A DNA stretch of 64,000 bases from Lutjanus erythropterus. Its lineage: Eukaryota; Chordata; Actinopteri; Lutjaniformes; Lutjanidae. The notes beneath the pieces were generated by a model that made no database searches, was not told the origin of the DNA, and saw only the letters and a program-made list of their open reading frames with translations. The stretch spans positions 23,831,158-23,895,157 of the forward strand of contig CM034612.1 in assembly GCA_020091685.1 (NCBI GenBank), in the 5' to 3' direction. Position numbers and translations under genes: made by a program. Below, one piece after another: positions 31,763 through 43,534 of the stretch (the first letter of the stretch is position 1; each line of letters begins with the position of its first letter).

Positions 31763-33147
31763 AGAGGAAGAGGCGGGACTCTTTTCTTTTTTTGTTTGTT
31801 TGTTTGTTTAAAGGAGCAATGCAACCGGGAACGAATGAGTGGTGCTGCGGCACCTGACTGACATCTCTGCCGACCGATCCCAGCTGAAAACGGGGAGGGG
31901 AAGGGGCCTTTCACCACTTAAGCTCTGTTCTGTCCGCTAGTGTTGAACTAATAACCTCGCGTCACAGCAGCGTGTCAGTGTTTTTGTTATAAAAATGAGA
32001 AAAAGAAAAAAAACAAAACAAAAGAAGAACCACTCGCTGTCGCGGTCTCTCACCTCCCCCTCTGACAGCCTGACCACTAAAAACAATGCATATTACAGCA
32101 CGTTGTTGCATTTCTTTGAGGCGTTCCTGCAGCTCGGACCAGCATGAAGATCTTTCCAGACCCTCCACCTGTAAACCTTCCCTACTACTAACCCAGCTCG
32201 CCCTTTAAGACACCCCGGGGAGGAATGACGGAGGAGCTGCAGTCGCCCAGCGGCCAGGCTACGCACAGGACTCGTTAGACTGCTCTGGAGAAGGATCAAA
32301 AAGATCGATGGTGGGGGTTGACGGACCAAAGTAACCCTGAGGAACACGCGTGCTGACGGCAAACGCTCGTCCTTCCGGTCCTCTTCGGCCTCGGCTCTCT
32401 CTGCCTCTTCACTGCCTGATGTAGCCGGAGGAAGTTTTTAGAAGGAGTGTGTGTCGCTGCACGGGGAGGAAGGGGGGTGCCTCCTCAACGGTTCATGAAG
32501 GATTTCCTTTTCTTTCTTTTTTTTTTTTTTTTTTTGGTTTTCCAAAATCTCAAATTTGTACAAGACGGAGATCAACTCTCATCAGCTGTGTTCAGCAGGT
32601 GATGATGGAATACTGTGAAAGCCTCGAGTCAGTCGCAGAGATCAAACGAACCAGGAGAGCCAGTCGCAGGTCGGAGTCTGTCAGGTATATCGAGTGTGTC
32701 GGTGAACTTTTCACTGAGAGTGTTTACAAAGTAGACAAAACGTTCCCTCACTAAGCTAAACTGCTCTTCACCTGTGTGTTTTTAATCCATACAAACCACT
32801 ATTAACATTCAGATTTTTATATTAAGGGATGCTGAAGGAAAAAGGAGGGATTTATTTTGTAGTGATGTCTTAAAAAACAATCTATAGAAGAAGGAGATCT
32901 GGAAGGTAGGAGATTATGAGGAGGGATACTAATGAACAGAGTGATATTATGGGATGCTTATGAGAGACTACGGTTTTTAGAAATGGACATTAGCTCGCCG
33001 CTGTGCTCAAAGTGTTGGAAACTGGATGTTTGTTTAAGGAAAAATCAGGTATTTTTCAGTCTGTGTCTCAATCTACCATTATAACTATGACTCACTACCA
33101 CTGTTGTTTGCTGGAGTTGCAGTTTACCATTTGTTTCTTTACTTTGC

Positions 33148-33420
33148 GAGGCAGCTGGATTCATGAGATCATGTGAGAATCCATCTTACCAGGCTTCAAG
33201 TTGATCATTTGTGTCAGCACCTAAAGTGGTGCAGCCAATCAGCGTCCTAGGAAGGACTAGTGCAATTGCATCAGTGATATCAGAACTGGAGAGTATTTCT
33301 TCACTGAAAGAAGACGTGACAGACAGATGGTTCATCCAATCACCTGCCGAGTGTTTTTTTTTTTTTGAAAGTGCCTGCCCTTTTCCAAACAGTTTCTAAG
33401 GACGACTTCCCAGATAGTTC
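33148..33420 (+). repeat. dispersed repeat family A, copy 3, in the sbf1 3' UTR
   Basis: Motifs GAGGCAGCTGGATTC, GAGAATCCATCTTACC, CCAATCACCTGCCGAGTG and TTTTCCAAACAGTTTC occur in the same order as in copy 2. The copy has a 15-base T run inside and its own middle section. If the 3' UTR estimate is right, it is transcribed with sbf1. Confidence 0.65.
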
Positions 33421-34069
33421 TGTTCCAAAACCAGCTGGTGTGTCATGTTAGTATTTTCTGACTCCAGCAAACAACAGAGTCCTACATAATCATTTCAAAC
33501 ACTTCATTCAACTGAAAGTAAACACAGAAATTAGCCCGCTAGATTAGCTGTCATAGCTAACTGTGAGATAGTTTGGTAAATCAGGGCAGCCAGCTGTTAA
33601 ACCATATATACAACCCACACATCTGCAGAAATAAACATTTATTATTGTTTCATATATAGCAAAACGCTACTAAAACTGGATAAAGAAATATTACAAAAAC
33701 ATCCTGAAAGACTGAATGTACAGAAACAAACTTCTCTCTACTCCAGGAGGCTACTTCATGTGTTTACCTTCGTTTGGACTCTCAGACATGACTGAAAGAA
33801 TCATGGAACATTTAAGTTCATTTAAAAAGGCTGCTCACCCAGATATATCATTGCTGTCTTGAAAAAAAACATGCATCTCCAAAATATCAACTTTCTATGA
33901 GCTAAGAAGAAAAAGTCTTGTTATCAGTTAAATGTTTTTTTTAGTTGAATATGTTTCATGTATTGGGGCGAGACACGGGGGAAAAAACAGAGGAACACGT
34001 TTTTTAATGATGGACTTCAAAGTTGAACTTTGAATATTAGCGGCAGATATAAAAAATAAATCAGAGGGG

Positions 34070-34460
34070 AGAGATTTTTGCAGTTTGAGAATAAAGTTGA
34101 AATGTTGGAAATAAAGTCAAAATGTCAAGATTTGTTGAAATACCATTTTGAGAATAAAATACATATTTTTAACATAACTGATTTAATTTACAAAATGCAA
34201 ATCCTCTGATTTATTTTTTTAATACTAAAAGTTTGACTTTATTCTCAGCAATTCAGCTTTTTTCTCAACATCTCATCTTTTTCCATGACATTTTGAGATT
34301 ATTCTCACATTGTAACATCTTTCTCAACATTTCAATTTTCTTCTTGACATTTTGACTATTCTCAAAATGAAAAAAAAAATCTGATTTTTTTTTTATTTTT
34401 CCATATGCCTTGCACTAATACTTAAAGTTTGACATTTCTGCTTGATTCTTGAAATGCAAA
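34070..34460. repeat. A/T hairpin-type repeat in the sbf1 3' UTR
   Basis: The left half carries GAGAATAAAGTTGAAATG and AAGTCAAAATGTCAAG. The right half carries the inverted forms GACTTTATTCTCAGC, TGACATTTTGAG and ATTCTCAAAATG. It is a long, imperfect, low-complexity inverted repeat. Confidence 0.65.
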
Positions 34461-35480
34461 ATAAAAAAAAAAAACTTCCTCTTATTCCTTTCCCTGATAA
34501 TCTTCTTTAATTTCCTCAACCCACAACGAACCACAAAAACTTTTAGTTTTCAAGAAAATTGGAAATCCATGTTTTTTCTTTGAACAATGATATCTTGTAT
34601 AGCTTGAGTCGTGTTTCTCAGATTTTTACACAGACATTTGGAAGACTGAAAACTACCAGAATTTTCCTTTAATGATGTTGGAACAGGGAAAGTCAGCCAA
34701 ACGTCTGAGAGCCGCTCACGTACAAACAAGGTTCCATCACATTCACTTGTAGTCAGTGTGTCACATGTGAATCTGCTGCAGTTCAGACTCACCGTTCCTG
34801 TCGGACGCATCAACAGAGCCCAGAGTTTTCATTCAGCACCGTCGGGGCTGAAGCTTGTACATAGACGAGTCGACATCTGTTAGAGAGATTTAGAGAAACA
34901 GTACGTTTAGCTGGAAGGTGTTAATGTTTGTCAAACCCCCCCCCCACCACCACCACCCTCCACCTCTATTCACCCCCCTCCTCCTCCACACACACAAACC
35001 ACTCTGACCCACACATGTTAACACAAACCCTGCTATGTAAAATAATGTTCTACTGCTGTCTTTGTTGAACATACAATTTGAAATTGTAGATTTTTTTTGT
35101 GTCTAATAACTCCTTTGTATATACTACTCCAGATTTGTATGTAACGTTTATGGTAGTAATTTATTTAACTTGTCTCCTCAGTAAGAAAGTTCCTCAAGCA
35201 CCACTTTATTTTGAAATTAGGAATTCAATGTGCCATTTGTTTATTTCTGTATTAATGTGACTAATGCTTTTTTTTTTTTTTTTTGAAAATGTAAACCCTC
35301 AATGTCTTTTTTTTTTTTGTAAACTTGGTTGTCCTTACTCATGACCAACCGTTAATGCAGGAGTGGAACTGGTGTGTTAGTGGAAGAGGAAGCCTCTGGG
35401 CTGCTTTTTAAAGGCTGGTTGGATTTTACTGTGTTGCTCACCCACAGTGGTGGGATGATCTGGATGAAGATTACAGTCAC

Positions 35481-35486
35481 AATAAA
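35481..35486 (+). terminator. sbf1: candidate polyadenylation signal for sbf1
   Basis: Perfect AATAAA on the plus strand, followed within 40 bases by TCTTCCTCATGCTGGG-type T/GT-rich sequence. Other AATAAA hexamers lie downstream (for example 36967), so the choice is uncertain. Confidence 0.4.
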
Positions 35487-35689
35487 TTTCACACATCTGA
35501 AGTCTTCCTCATGCTGGGTTCTGCTGACTGACCTGCTGCTGGCTGCGTGTTCAGGCTGCCTAAATGTTCTGTACGTCAGGAGTAAGTTCATTTTTGATGC
35601 ACAGTGTATAAGGGCCAGTGTAGGTTAAAGAAATAAAAACGGAGCCAGGGGATGAGGGTTAATGTATGAGAAATAAACCCAGAGATTCC

Positions 35690-36310
35690 AAGATTTAAGT
35701 CGTAGATTTACAAGAAAGTTTAGGGATTAGAGTGGTAAATCTGCCAGAAAAAAAATCTCACAAGTTTTTGAGAAAAAGCTCAAATATTGTCTGAGATTTA
35801 TGTGATAAAACTGCGAGAAAATGAAGACATTTTTAGAGTTAAGTTGTAGATGTCCAAGAAAAAAAAACTTGAATATTAAAGTGGTTAAAATTGGTGAGAA
35901 AAAACAAATTCAAATTTATTAGAAAAGAAAAAGTTGAATATTCTGTGAGATTATAAAATTGTAAATTTGCGAGGAAAAAAATTGGATATTCTCTGAGCAT
36001 TTTTATCAGAAATCTATTACTTTAATCTTGGAGAACTTCAGTTTTTACTTTTAAATTCCTAACTTTAATCTCAGAGAATATCCAAGTTTTTTTTCTTGTA
36101 AATGTATAACTTTATAATATCAGAGAATATTCAAGTTTTTTTCTTGTATATTCATCACTTCACTCTCAGAGAATTTGTCTTTTTTTACTTGTAAATTCCA
36201 CACTTTACTCTCAAATACTGAGGTTGTAAAGTCATTGCGAGAAAAACAAAAATCAGAAATTCTCACAGATTAAAGTTGTAAATTTGTGAGAAAAAGAAAC
36301 AAAAATAACT
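35690..36310. repeat. A/T hairpin-type repeat, GTAAATTTGCGAGAAAAA family
   Basis: The left half repeats GTAGATTTACAAGAAA, GTAAATCTGCCAGAAAAA and TAAATTTGCGAGGAAAA. The right half repeats the inverted pattern TTTTTTCTTGTAAAT and TTTCTTGTATATTC. Related units occur at about 16548-16660. Confidence 0.65.
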
Positions 36311-39300
36311 TGAACTAGAGAATTTAAGTTGCTCTCAAGCTCAGTGGAAAGTCACAGGATGGTACTGAAACTGTTCCTGTGAAACATTTCATCCAAGTTT
36401 GTTCTTTTGTAAAAAAGAGTTTAGGAAGAGTACGTCCAGTCTGTTGATCTTTATATTAATAAGTATAATAATAATGTGAAAACAAGCTCTGGAGCTGAAG
36501 TATCTGGAGCTTCATCCACCACAGCAACTGACACATCACTGCTGTGTTGGTTTTTAGAAACATCAGCCTCCATTAACAGTTAGCTGGAGGTTGTGGTGAC
36601 CCAGTACGCAGCCAACATCATGATCATACATCATTAAGTTTAAGGTGACCTTGTGCATCTTAAAATAATCTGCCCCTGAGGAACAGATGGAGCAGAGTGA
36701 CAGCAGGAGTCTCAGCAGCAGCCAGAAGCCTCCTGTGGGAAGACTCAGTGTGTCCTTGTGTTGTGACTGCAGTCTGCATCCAGTCAGACCCAGCTCATCT
36801 TTTCACTCTAGTTTACTCATCTCTCCGTGGTAACGCTCAGCAACAGCTACAGTATCCACATCAATATGACATAATCCTTTTTATTTATTTTTGTTCTTTT
36901 TTTTTTTTTATTAGAAATGACTTTCTGAGCCGGGTTATGTTGTCAATCATGTCAATATAGTTTTTAGAATCCAAATAAAAACTGTGGGTTTAAATGTTCA
37001 TCTGTGTTGTGTGATTTCACCAGGTTTCACCTCAGATAACACACATACATATATAGTTTTATTTTTCCAGATGTTAATAAAATATCAGCTAGTTTAGAGT
37101 GGAAACACTTGATTATTCTAAGTCTATTGATTGTTTTTAACAAACTTAAATAACACATTATGTTTAGTATAAAAATGCTTTTTTTCTAAAATCATACTAT
37201 CAGGTTGTTAAGGAGCAGTATTTTACTTTTGCTCAAAGCAAATAATGGAGTTGGAAAACTAAAAACTTTGAAGTTGACCTGCCTTAAATTTAGGTTGTGT
37301 TAATGTTAACTGATGATTTAAAAGCATTCAGATTATTTAGTATATCAGACTTTAAGCAGTTGTGTTGATATCACTAAATTTGATTTGAAAAAACTTATTT
37401 CATGTTACCAATTGGAGTAATTTTTTACAGTTGGTAAATTTACAATAAGAAGCGAGGGTGAGTCCTACACTGTAAACTGATCAGCTGTTCAAACTGTCAG
37501 CTGTGTAAATGTAAAAGCCTGTTATCTTCAAAACAAAAGTCCAGTGCTCTGAAAGTGATGATTTAAGTAGCTGCCTGCCAGACTCCATTAATATTTTGTT
37601 CAAATTAACAGTTATAAGCATCTACGCCTTCTACAAGATTATTAATGATTTCTTATGACTCATAACCACACGCTTACTCATTTGGTGAAAATTCGGCATT
37701 AATTTGAACTCTGATTAATGTCAAACAGACACAAAACAGTTACTCTGGAAGTTTCAGAGGGGGACACTGCAGCTGTAGCATTCATGTGAAATGAATGGAG
37801 TATTTCAATTTAACACGTTTCCCTGCTCTCTGATGATGCATGGTTATTATTTTATGATTTATTACAGTACATATATTATAGATTTCTCCTTTATACAAAG
37901 TTAATTTAGACACAAAACTTAAACCTGCATGAAATGATTTGTGGTCACTTGGAGGCAGAAGAAGAATATTAAGATGTATGTGTGAACACAAAGTTGGCTG
38001 TTTATACATCCAGAAACTTTAGTATTCACTTTGGAGTCTCTGGTCACCAAATGGATTGAAGTCCAATATTCACTCTTCAGCTATTCACCAACTACTTGCT
38101 AATTTTGTCTGTCTGGTGCCAAACAGGCAGTGTACAGAGACTTTATCAGAGACTTTTTAGCTGAAAACCACTGCCTGCTGCAGACTGAAATGATGAGAGG
38201 TCAGACTGAACCAAAACAGTGAAATTGTCCTAATTCAAATGTCCTATTTTGTCCACAAACCAAAGATATTCAGTTTACTGTCAGAGAGGAGTAAAGAAAC
38301 CAGAAAATACTCACTTAAGAAGCTGGAGTCCAGTTGATTGATTATCAAAATAGCTGGCAATTACTGTAACAATCTTTCAGCTCTAAATTAGAAAATAACA
38401 GCTCATTGTTTTAGGTGGATCTCCTTTGTGGTGAGAACCATTACATCTCCCACAGTCCACACCTGTGTCTGTTTCAGACTTGATTGTGTGTGTGAGGCGA
38501 CCCATCACCAGCATGTTATTGCCCCCTGGTGGCATTTCAGATTAACACCCAAAAATATGAAGCAGTCTCTCAAGAGACCAAAAAAACTCACGACCCCTCG
38601 ACTGTGATGAACAATTAGTAAAACAAAAGTTCTAAGGAGCCACTAATAATTGATTTCTTTACTTCCCTTCTGGTCTGTCCAGTCGTCCAGTCTTGGTCTT
38701 CAGCCTGATCACTTCTCCTCCATCAGCCTCAATCCTATTAAAATCAGATTTTATCCAAAATCAAAATAGTCATTTAATTTTTTATACTTCAGGCTTGAAT
38801 TGGGTGTTTGTGCTCACAGATTTATTACAAAACTTACCCAATTAATTTCACATACCAATCAGAAGAAGTCCATGTCAGTTGCTGTGTGGGTGTGACAGAA
38901 CTTCTCTTCTCCTGCTGCTGCAACTCAAAGTTATATCACTCCTTAAATCAAACTGATTTAACCTGCTGTTAAAGTCAATATCACTTTAAGTGTTCGCTAT
39001 ATTTAGAACATTTTCCCCACTTTACTTTGCTGTTAGACAGCCAGTGCTGATGGAGAACTGAAGCCACAAAACTCCATTGAAAAAAAAAAAGTTTTCCTTG
39101 TAGGACACGGGAGCAGCTGGTCTACCACTGCCTTGATCCACAGCAAGTAGTGTTAGTTCAAACCTGAACAGTGTCAAAACACTGAAGTCAAACAATAACA
39201 CAAACTAAGAAATAAAAACAAGGTCCTACAACTCCTGTGTTCTCTGAGGCAAAAAAAAACCACTGGCTGTGAAGAGCACAAACCCATATTGTTTTTTTTA

Positions 39301-39539
39301 TTTAGGTGCTATAATAAGTTTTGATTCTGCCCGTGTCTTCAGCGATCCATTTAGCTTCCATGTTGGGACTCCTGAGGCTCTTGAAAAACATTTTTGAACC
39401 AGATTTTCTGTTAGTTATTAAAGTTTATTTTCATCCAGATCTTTGTGGACGCTTAATGAGCCACTTTACTCTGATATTATATGCATTTTTACTAATTCAA
39501 GACAAGTTTCCAGAGGCTTTAAAAAGTCTTGGTGGCAGT
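36311..39539. other. intergenic region between the convergent genes, first part
   Basis: No gene seen. Contains AATAAA near 36967, a dispersed repeat copy at 37585-37895, and a fish-repeat-like segment at about 38040-38180 (CTGTCTGGTGCCAAACAGGC). The rest is unrecognised. Confidence 0.5.
37585..37895 (+). repeat. dispersed repeat family C, copy 1 (intergenic)
   Basis: Shares, in order, ATCTACGCCTTCTAC, TTTCTTATGACTCATAA, CTGATTAATGTCAAAC, CAGAGGGGGACAC and ATAGATTTCTC with 53610-53885. Confidence 0.75.
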
Positions 39540-40110
39540 AAGACTTTCTTTTTCTAATAGCAACAGATGATTGGGCCTGAGTGCCTCAGAGTGATCTGGA
39601 TCATCTGAGGCCTTCGTGATGAGTCGATCATTCAAAATGGCTTCAGCTTCACACATGATGATATACAAACCCTCATCATCCGCATGTTGCTGGAGAGCAG
39701 AGTGAGGCACTTTAACAACACGAGTAAGTCACTCCCATGATCCTCCATGATGAGACGCTGCAGGCTGGTTGAAGCTCCGTTTCAGTCCGTCTGACCGCAG
39801 CCTTCTGTATTTTGCTGTGGTCCAAGCAGGTCAACGCTTCTCTGAGATGTTTTTCTGTACCAATAACATTTGTGCCCTTGTCACACTGAATGTGGACAAC
39901 TTGACCTGTGATACATGACTACTTAAAGGTGTACAGCTGTACCTGCCATACTAATTAATATGACAGCATTGATGGGTCCAAAGAAGTCTACCCAGTGTGT
40001 CTTCTACAAGCTCCCCTTGGTAATGTCTGCAGACAACACAATCAGGTATTATTTTTGCTGTGAGGATCTGCAGTTGAAAGCAGGGGCTGCTGTATAACTC
40101 TCCTCAGTGG
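39540..40110 (-). pseudogene. broken BEL/Pao-type retrotransposon polyprotein fragment (integrase end)
   Basis: The minus strand gives CEAEAILNDRLITKASDDPD followed by ALRPNHLLLLE (about 39560-39660). This is the characteristic C-terminal integrase segment of BEL/Pao elements (E-E-I-N-RP-T---DD---L-PNHLLL). Further upstream, DKGTNVIGTEKHLREAL (about 39850-39900) and a degraded PAASHHGG-like segment (about 39745-39770) lie in different frames, so at least one frameshift separates them. No terminal repeats, reverse transcriptase or gag were found. Confidence 0.75.
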
Positions 40111-40271
40111 TTCATTCAAAGACACTGTGACATTTTAAGTGTCACTGTCCAATGTCTATGTCAGAAATATGATTGAGGCAGTTACTTGTCGACTGGGATG
40201 GATTCTCTATCTCTGTGCAAGTTGATTTTCATATTGTTTTAAAATAGAGTGAAGCCAATACCTGTCATGAA

Positions 40272-41741
40272 TTAAAGGGTTAACAGTCATTTTCAACCTG
40301 GGCCCTTTTCCCCCATGTTTTTGTGTCTGAGTGACTACTGGGAACAAGTTTTGAATTGGTCCAATATTGGCAGATGTGAAAATATTCTGACTCTACAAGC
40401 CGTTTTCCAATCTTGATACTTTCATACGTAGATCGGTTCATTAAGGCTTTAACTTGATGAAACCCGAGTTGGGGATAAGTGAACACTGGAAAGACAAACC
40501 AAGACAGTTTTGGTGAGTTTTATTTTGTTTGTCAAGTTTGAATGAACCTTTTTTTTTTTACAGTGATAAAATTACTGTTACTGTAAATGGAGTCTGGTGG
40601 TTTTGGTGAGAGTGATAAATTGTCTGCTCTTTGATTAAATAAAAAGGATCTTCTCCATGCCTAAAAACAGCAACTGCCCAATCACAGATTAGCAACTGTA
40701 ACTAGGGCATCGCAGGCCTGTCAAGCTTTGCATTTCTCTACATGTTGAGGTGGTGGTCATGGGACTTTAAGACAAGTAGTGGTCAGTGCGTCTTGAACCT
40801 GGACTGTGGCATCTGTTTTGTAGTCGCTCAAAAACGTGAAACAAGCACACATGAGGAAAGGACTAAACCTTAATGTAAGCTGCAAACATTAGCATGTTCA
40901 GCTAACTAACACTAGCTGCAGTAACTTAACCTCCAGCCAAACTTGTTAGATACCACTGCATTTGTTATGCGGGGGTTTGAGGAGGAGGATGTGGGCTGGT
41001 GCAGAATCACAGCGTGCCAACAACGATGCATCTCTCTGTCTCACTCTCTTAGGTTAGCTTAGCTTTTATCCCGGCTCTCTTCATGCTGCAATTATGGTCC
41101 AGCTGATGTGGCTGGGTGACCATCTCAGGGTCTCTAGTCCCTGCGCCTCCTTCTCCCACGTTATTGAGTGCATATCTGTCCTCTGTCATATAAATATACA
41201 TGTCCTGTTTCACCAACTGACCAGTATTTGCTGAGATGCTAGCTTTAGCTTCAGTCTTTTAGTACTAATGTTATTTAGTACTGTAGCTGTTTGGTAACTA
41301 ACATATTTCAAACATGGTCACACGCTCCTGTTTTGAAATGTGTCAGACAGAAACATATGAAAGTCAACTGGAAACAGACTTTGCAGCTGACGCAACGAGT
41401 CTGAGCATTAGCATTAGCTTACACTGGCCAGCTACACGTCAGCTAGAAGTGAGAAGCTGCTTTTGTTTACTTCTCTGTGGAAAGACCTCGTTTCAACAAT
41501 CACTCCTATTTTTTACATTATATCTGCCACCGTTATCACTGTAACCTGTGTATGTGCAGTGTGAGAATGGAAAGCTTGACAGGTGTAGCAACAGTAACTA
41601 AGGGGGGCGGGGCTTAGCAAGGGTCAATAAGGATTCATTGCTGCTTGTGTTGCAGTTTGTCGTCACCATTAGTCACTAAGAGACAAGAACACAGGAAAAC
41701 GAGGGATCCTGGTTGAAAAATACAGAAGTTCCCCCCTTTAG
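40272..41741. mobile_element. MITE with TTAAAGGGTTAAC ends carrying a nested element
   Basis: The left end reads TTAAAGGGTTAACAGTC, TTTTCAACCTGGGCCC and TTTGTGTCTGAGTGACTAC. The right end reads TAGTCACTAAGAGACAAGAA and GGTTGAAAAATACAG...CCTTTAG. It is the same family as 22266-23490. The interior is interrupted by 40663-41626. Confidence 0.7.
40663..41626. mobile_element. copy 2 of the TGACCCTTCGCTAAG MITE, nested and degenerate
   Basis: Matches 26260-26811 through CAGCAACTG(C/T)CCAATCA, CTACATGTTGAGGTGGTGG-like, GATACCACTGCATTTGTT, TTATCCCGGCTCT and AACAGTAACTAAGG, ending GGCTTAGCAAGGGTCA. The left terminus is lost. About 400 bases not in copy 1 (about 41070-41460) suggest copy 1 is internally deleted or this one carries an insert. 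Confidence 0.7.
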
Positions 41742-43046
41742 AGAACAAACTTCCCCTGATCTACTTTGACCTCTTTCATTCTAGCAGCATCAGCTACAGT
41801 TGGAATCATAAAGTACCTGGCAGACTACGGTACGCTGTTTAGTGGCAGCTGCTCTGAAGCTGACCCTGACCTCGCTGCAGATTTCTTCTCAGGATTCATT
41901 GGACTTGTTTGACTGACACCTCCCTCGCTCTCCCGACATCTCTGTTGCACCTGTTGGAGGGGGCGGGACAAACAACACCTTCATCATCCTTATACAAGTC
42001 CAGAGCAGCTGGATCTCTGCAGAGGTGGAAAGACAACAACCAGACGGGCAAATGCCAAGCTTTTTGGTATTAATGTGGTCAACCAGACACTTTTTAATTT
42101 CAATTTTTTTTTTTTTTTTTAACAATGATCGGAGAAACCTGATCGCTGTCAAATGATTTAAGTAAGTACACCAAAGAGGCCTGGAGCTCTGCAGAACCCA
42201 GACCTGCCCCCTCTTTCCAATCCTGCTGCTCAGAGAGAAATAAAATTAAACTTTAAAAAAAAGAAAAAAGAAAAAAAGGAAAAAAAAACATACAGCGTCA
42301 CTCCAGATGCCACTCTCGCCCTGTGAGTAAGTGCTTGGTGGAGAGAGGAAAAAAAAAAAAAAAAAGGAACAGACAATAGTAATCTCAAGATCGCTTGTAA
42401 AATTACTTTTAAATGTAGATAAGATATTTGTATATAGGTAGATAATGTTTGGTTGATTTAAGGGGAATAGCAATAAGAACTTAAAGGTCAATACAATCAG
42501 AAGGTCTTAGCTCACTAGCTAGGTCAACAGAGAACCGGTTATACATGCACTAAAAAGAAAAAACAAACAAAATGAAAATAAAATTTTAAAAAATCTGAAT
42601 CAGTACTTGAGATTATATCCAATTTTTTTTGCCCAAACCTACACCAAATGAACACTAGATTGATTCTTTTTTAAAAGAAATAATGTTGAATTTCATTTTT
42701 TAAATAAAATGGCTAATTGACATTATTGCACATGAGCAAAAGACAGTAATACTATTAGAGCTCTGTTCATCGACCTCCTCCTCCTCCTCTTTGACGGACC
42801 CTCCTGAAGCACTTCAAAACATTCAGAAACCTGGTGATGTTCAACAACAAGAGATGTTTCATCAACAGCAACCAAGGAGAAAAAAAAAAAAAAACGGATA
42901 AAAACCTTGATCTGGGTGAGAGGACAGATAAGACAGCCAGCAGAGATGAGGGTAGAACACTTACATTGTGCTATAATGTACAGTAAATGGCTGCATAAGT
43001 GCTTTTTCTTAAGCTTGAAGAAAAAAAAATGTTTTCAAAAAAGGTA
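41742..43046. other. intergenic, A/T-rich, no gene seen
   Basis: Several A- or T-runs (42105-42120, 42244-42289, 42349-42365, 42881-42894). Could hold a longer ppp6r2 3' UTR, but nothing in the sequence proves it. Confidence 0.4.
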
Positions 43047-43534
43047 TTTATTGTTGAGGCATCGTTAAAAAGTTAGCCTGTGCTATCCATTCAGGGGTGA
43101 CCATGTAAATAAAATCCCTTACAATGGGATTCCAACAGCTTTGACCAAGTAGGAGAGAAATCTTTCAGGACATAAAAAAATAAGAATGATGATGTTACCC
43201 CTCGGATTCTGTCGTTTCAAAGATCGCTGCTACATTAAAACCGCACGTAATTATGTGCAACATCGGAAAAAAGGCTTTGAAGATGATTCCTCTACACTCC
43301 GCTCTGTCTGTTGGATTTTTTTTTTCTTATTTTTCTTTTTTTTTTTTTTTTTTTTTACATGTTCCGCCGCCTCATTATTGGTGTTGATTGGCAGTGTCCA
43401 GGTCCAATAACATGGCAGAGTGATTCAGTAAAAAACACCATAGTTGCAGTGAGGTTATTTTAGGGGAGTCACTCTGGAGGAGGCCGACAGTCTGCTGCAC
43501 CGTCACCGATGGATTTTTAGCAGTCCACTCACGC
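43047..43534 (-). other. ppp6r2: probable ppp6r2 3' untranslated region
   Basis: Downstream of the TGA the first minus-strand AATAAA is at 43052-43047, giving a 3' UTR of about 490 bases. In transcript sense it contains an A-rich run of about 40 bases (plus-strand T-run at 43317-43357), which could cause internal priming in cDNA libraries. A longer 3' UTR is possible because no second signal was ruled out. Confidence 0.45.

Larger units (their letters stand above)
31763..35500 (+). other. sbf1: probable sbf1 3' untranslated region
   Basis: No exon-like coding follows the stop. The stretch holds T-rich tracts (for example around 32517-32536 and 35270-35285), a C/CA-rich patch (34937-34985), a dispersed repeat copy (33148-33420) and an A/T hairpin repeat (34070-34460). 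An AATAAA at 35481-35486 is followed by T/GT-rich sequence and is the best cleavage signal I found, which would give a 3' UTR of about 3.7 kb. A much shorter UTR is possible. The end is an inference and needs transcript reads. Confidence 0.45.

Noticed and set aside
39321..39557. 78-residue plus-strand open frame
   Set aside because: Hydrophobic AT-rich translation beside the minus-strand BEL/Pao relic, with no homology known to me.
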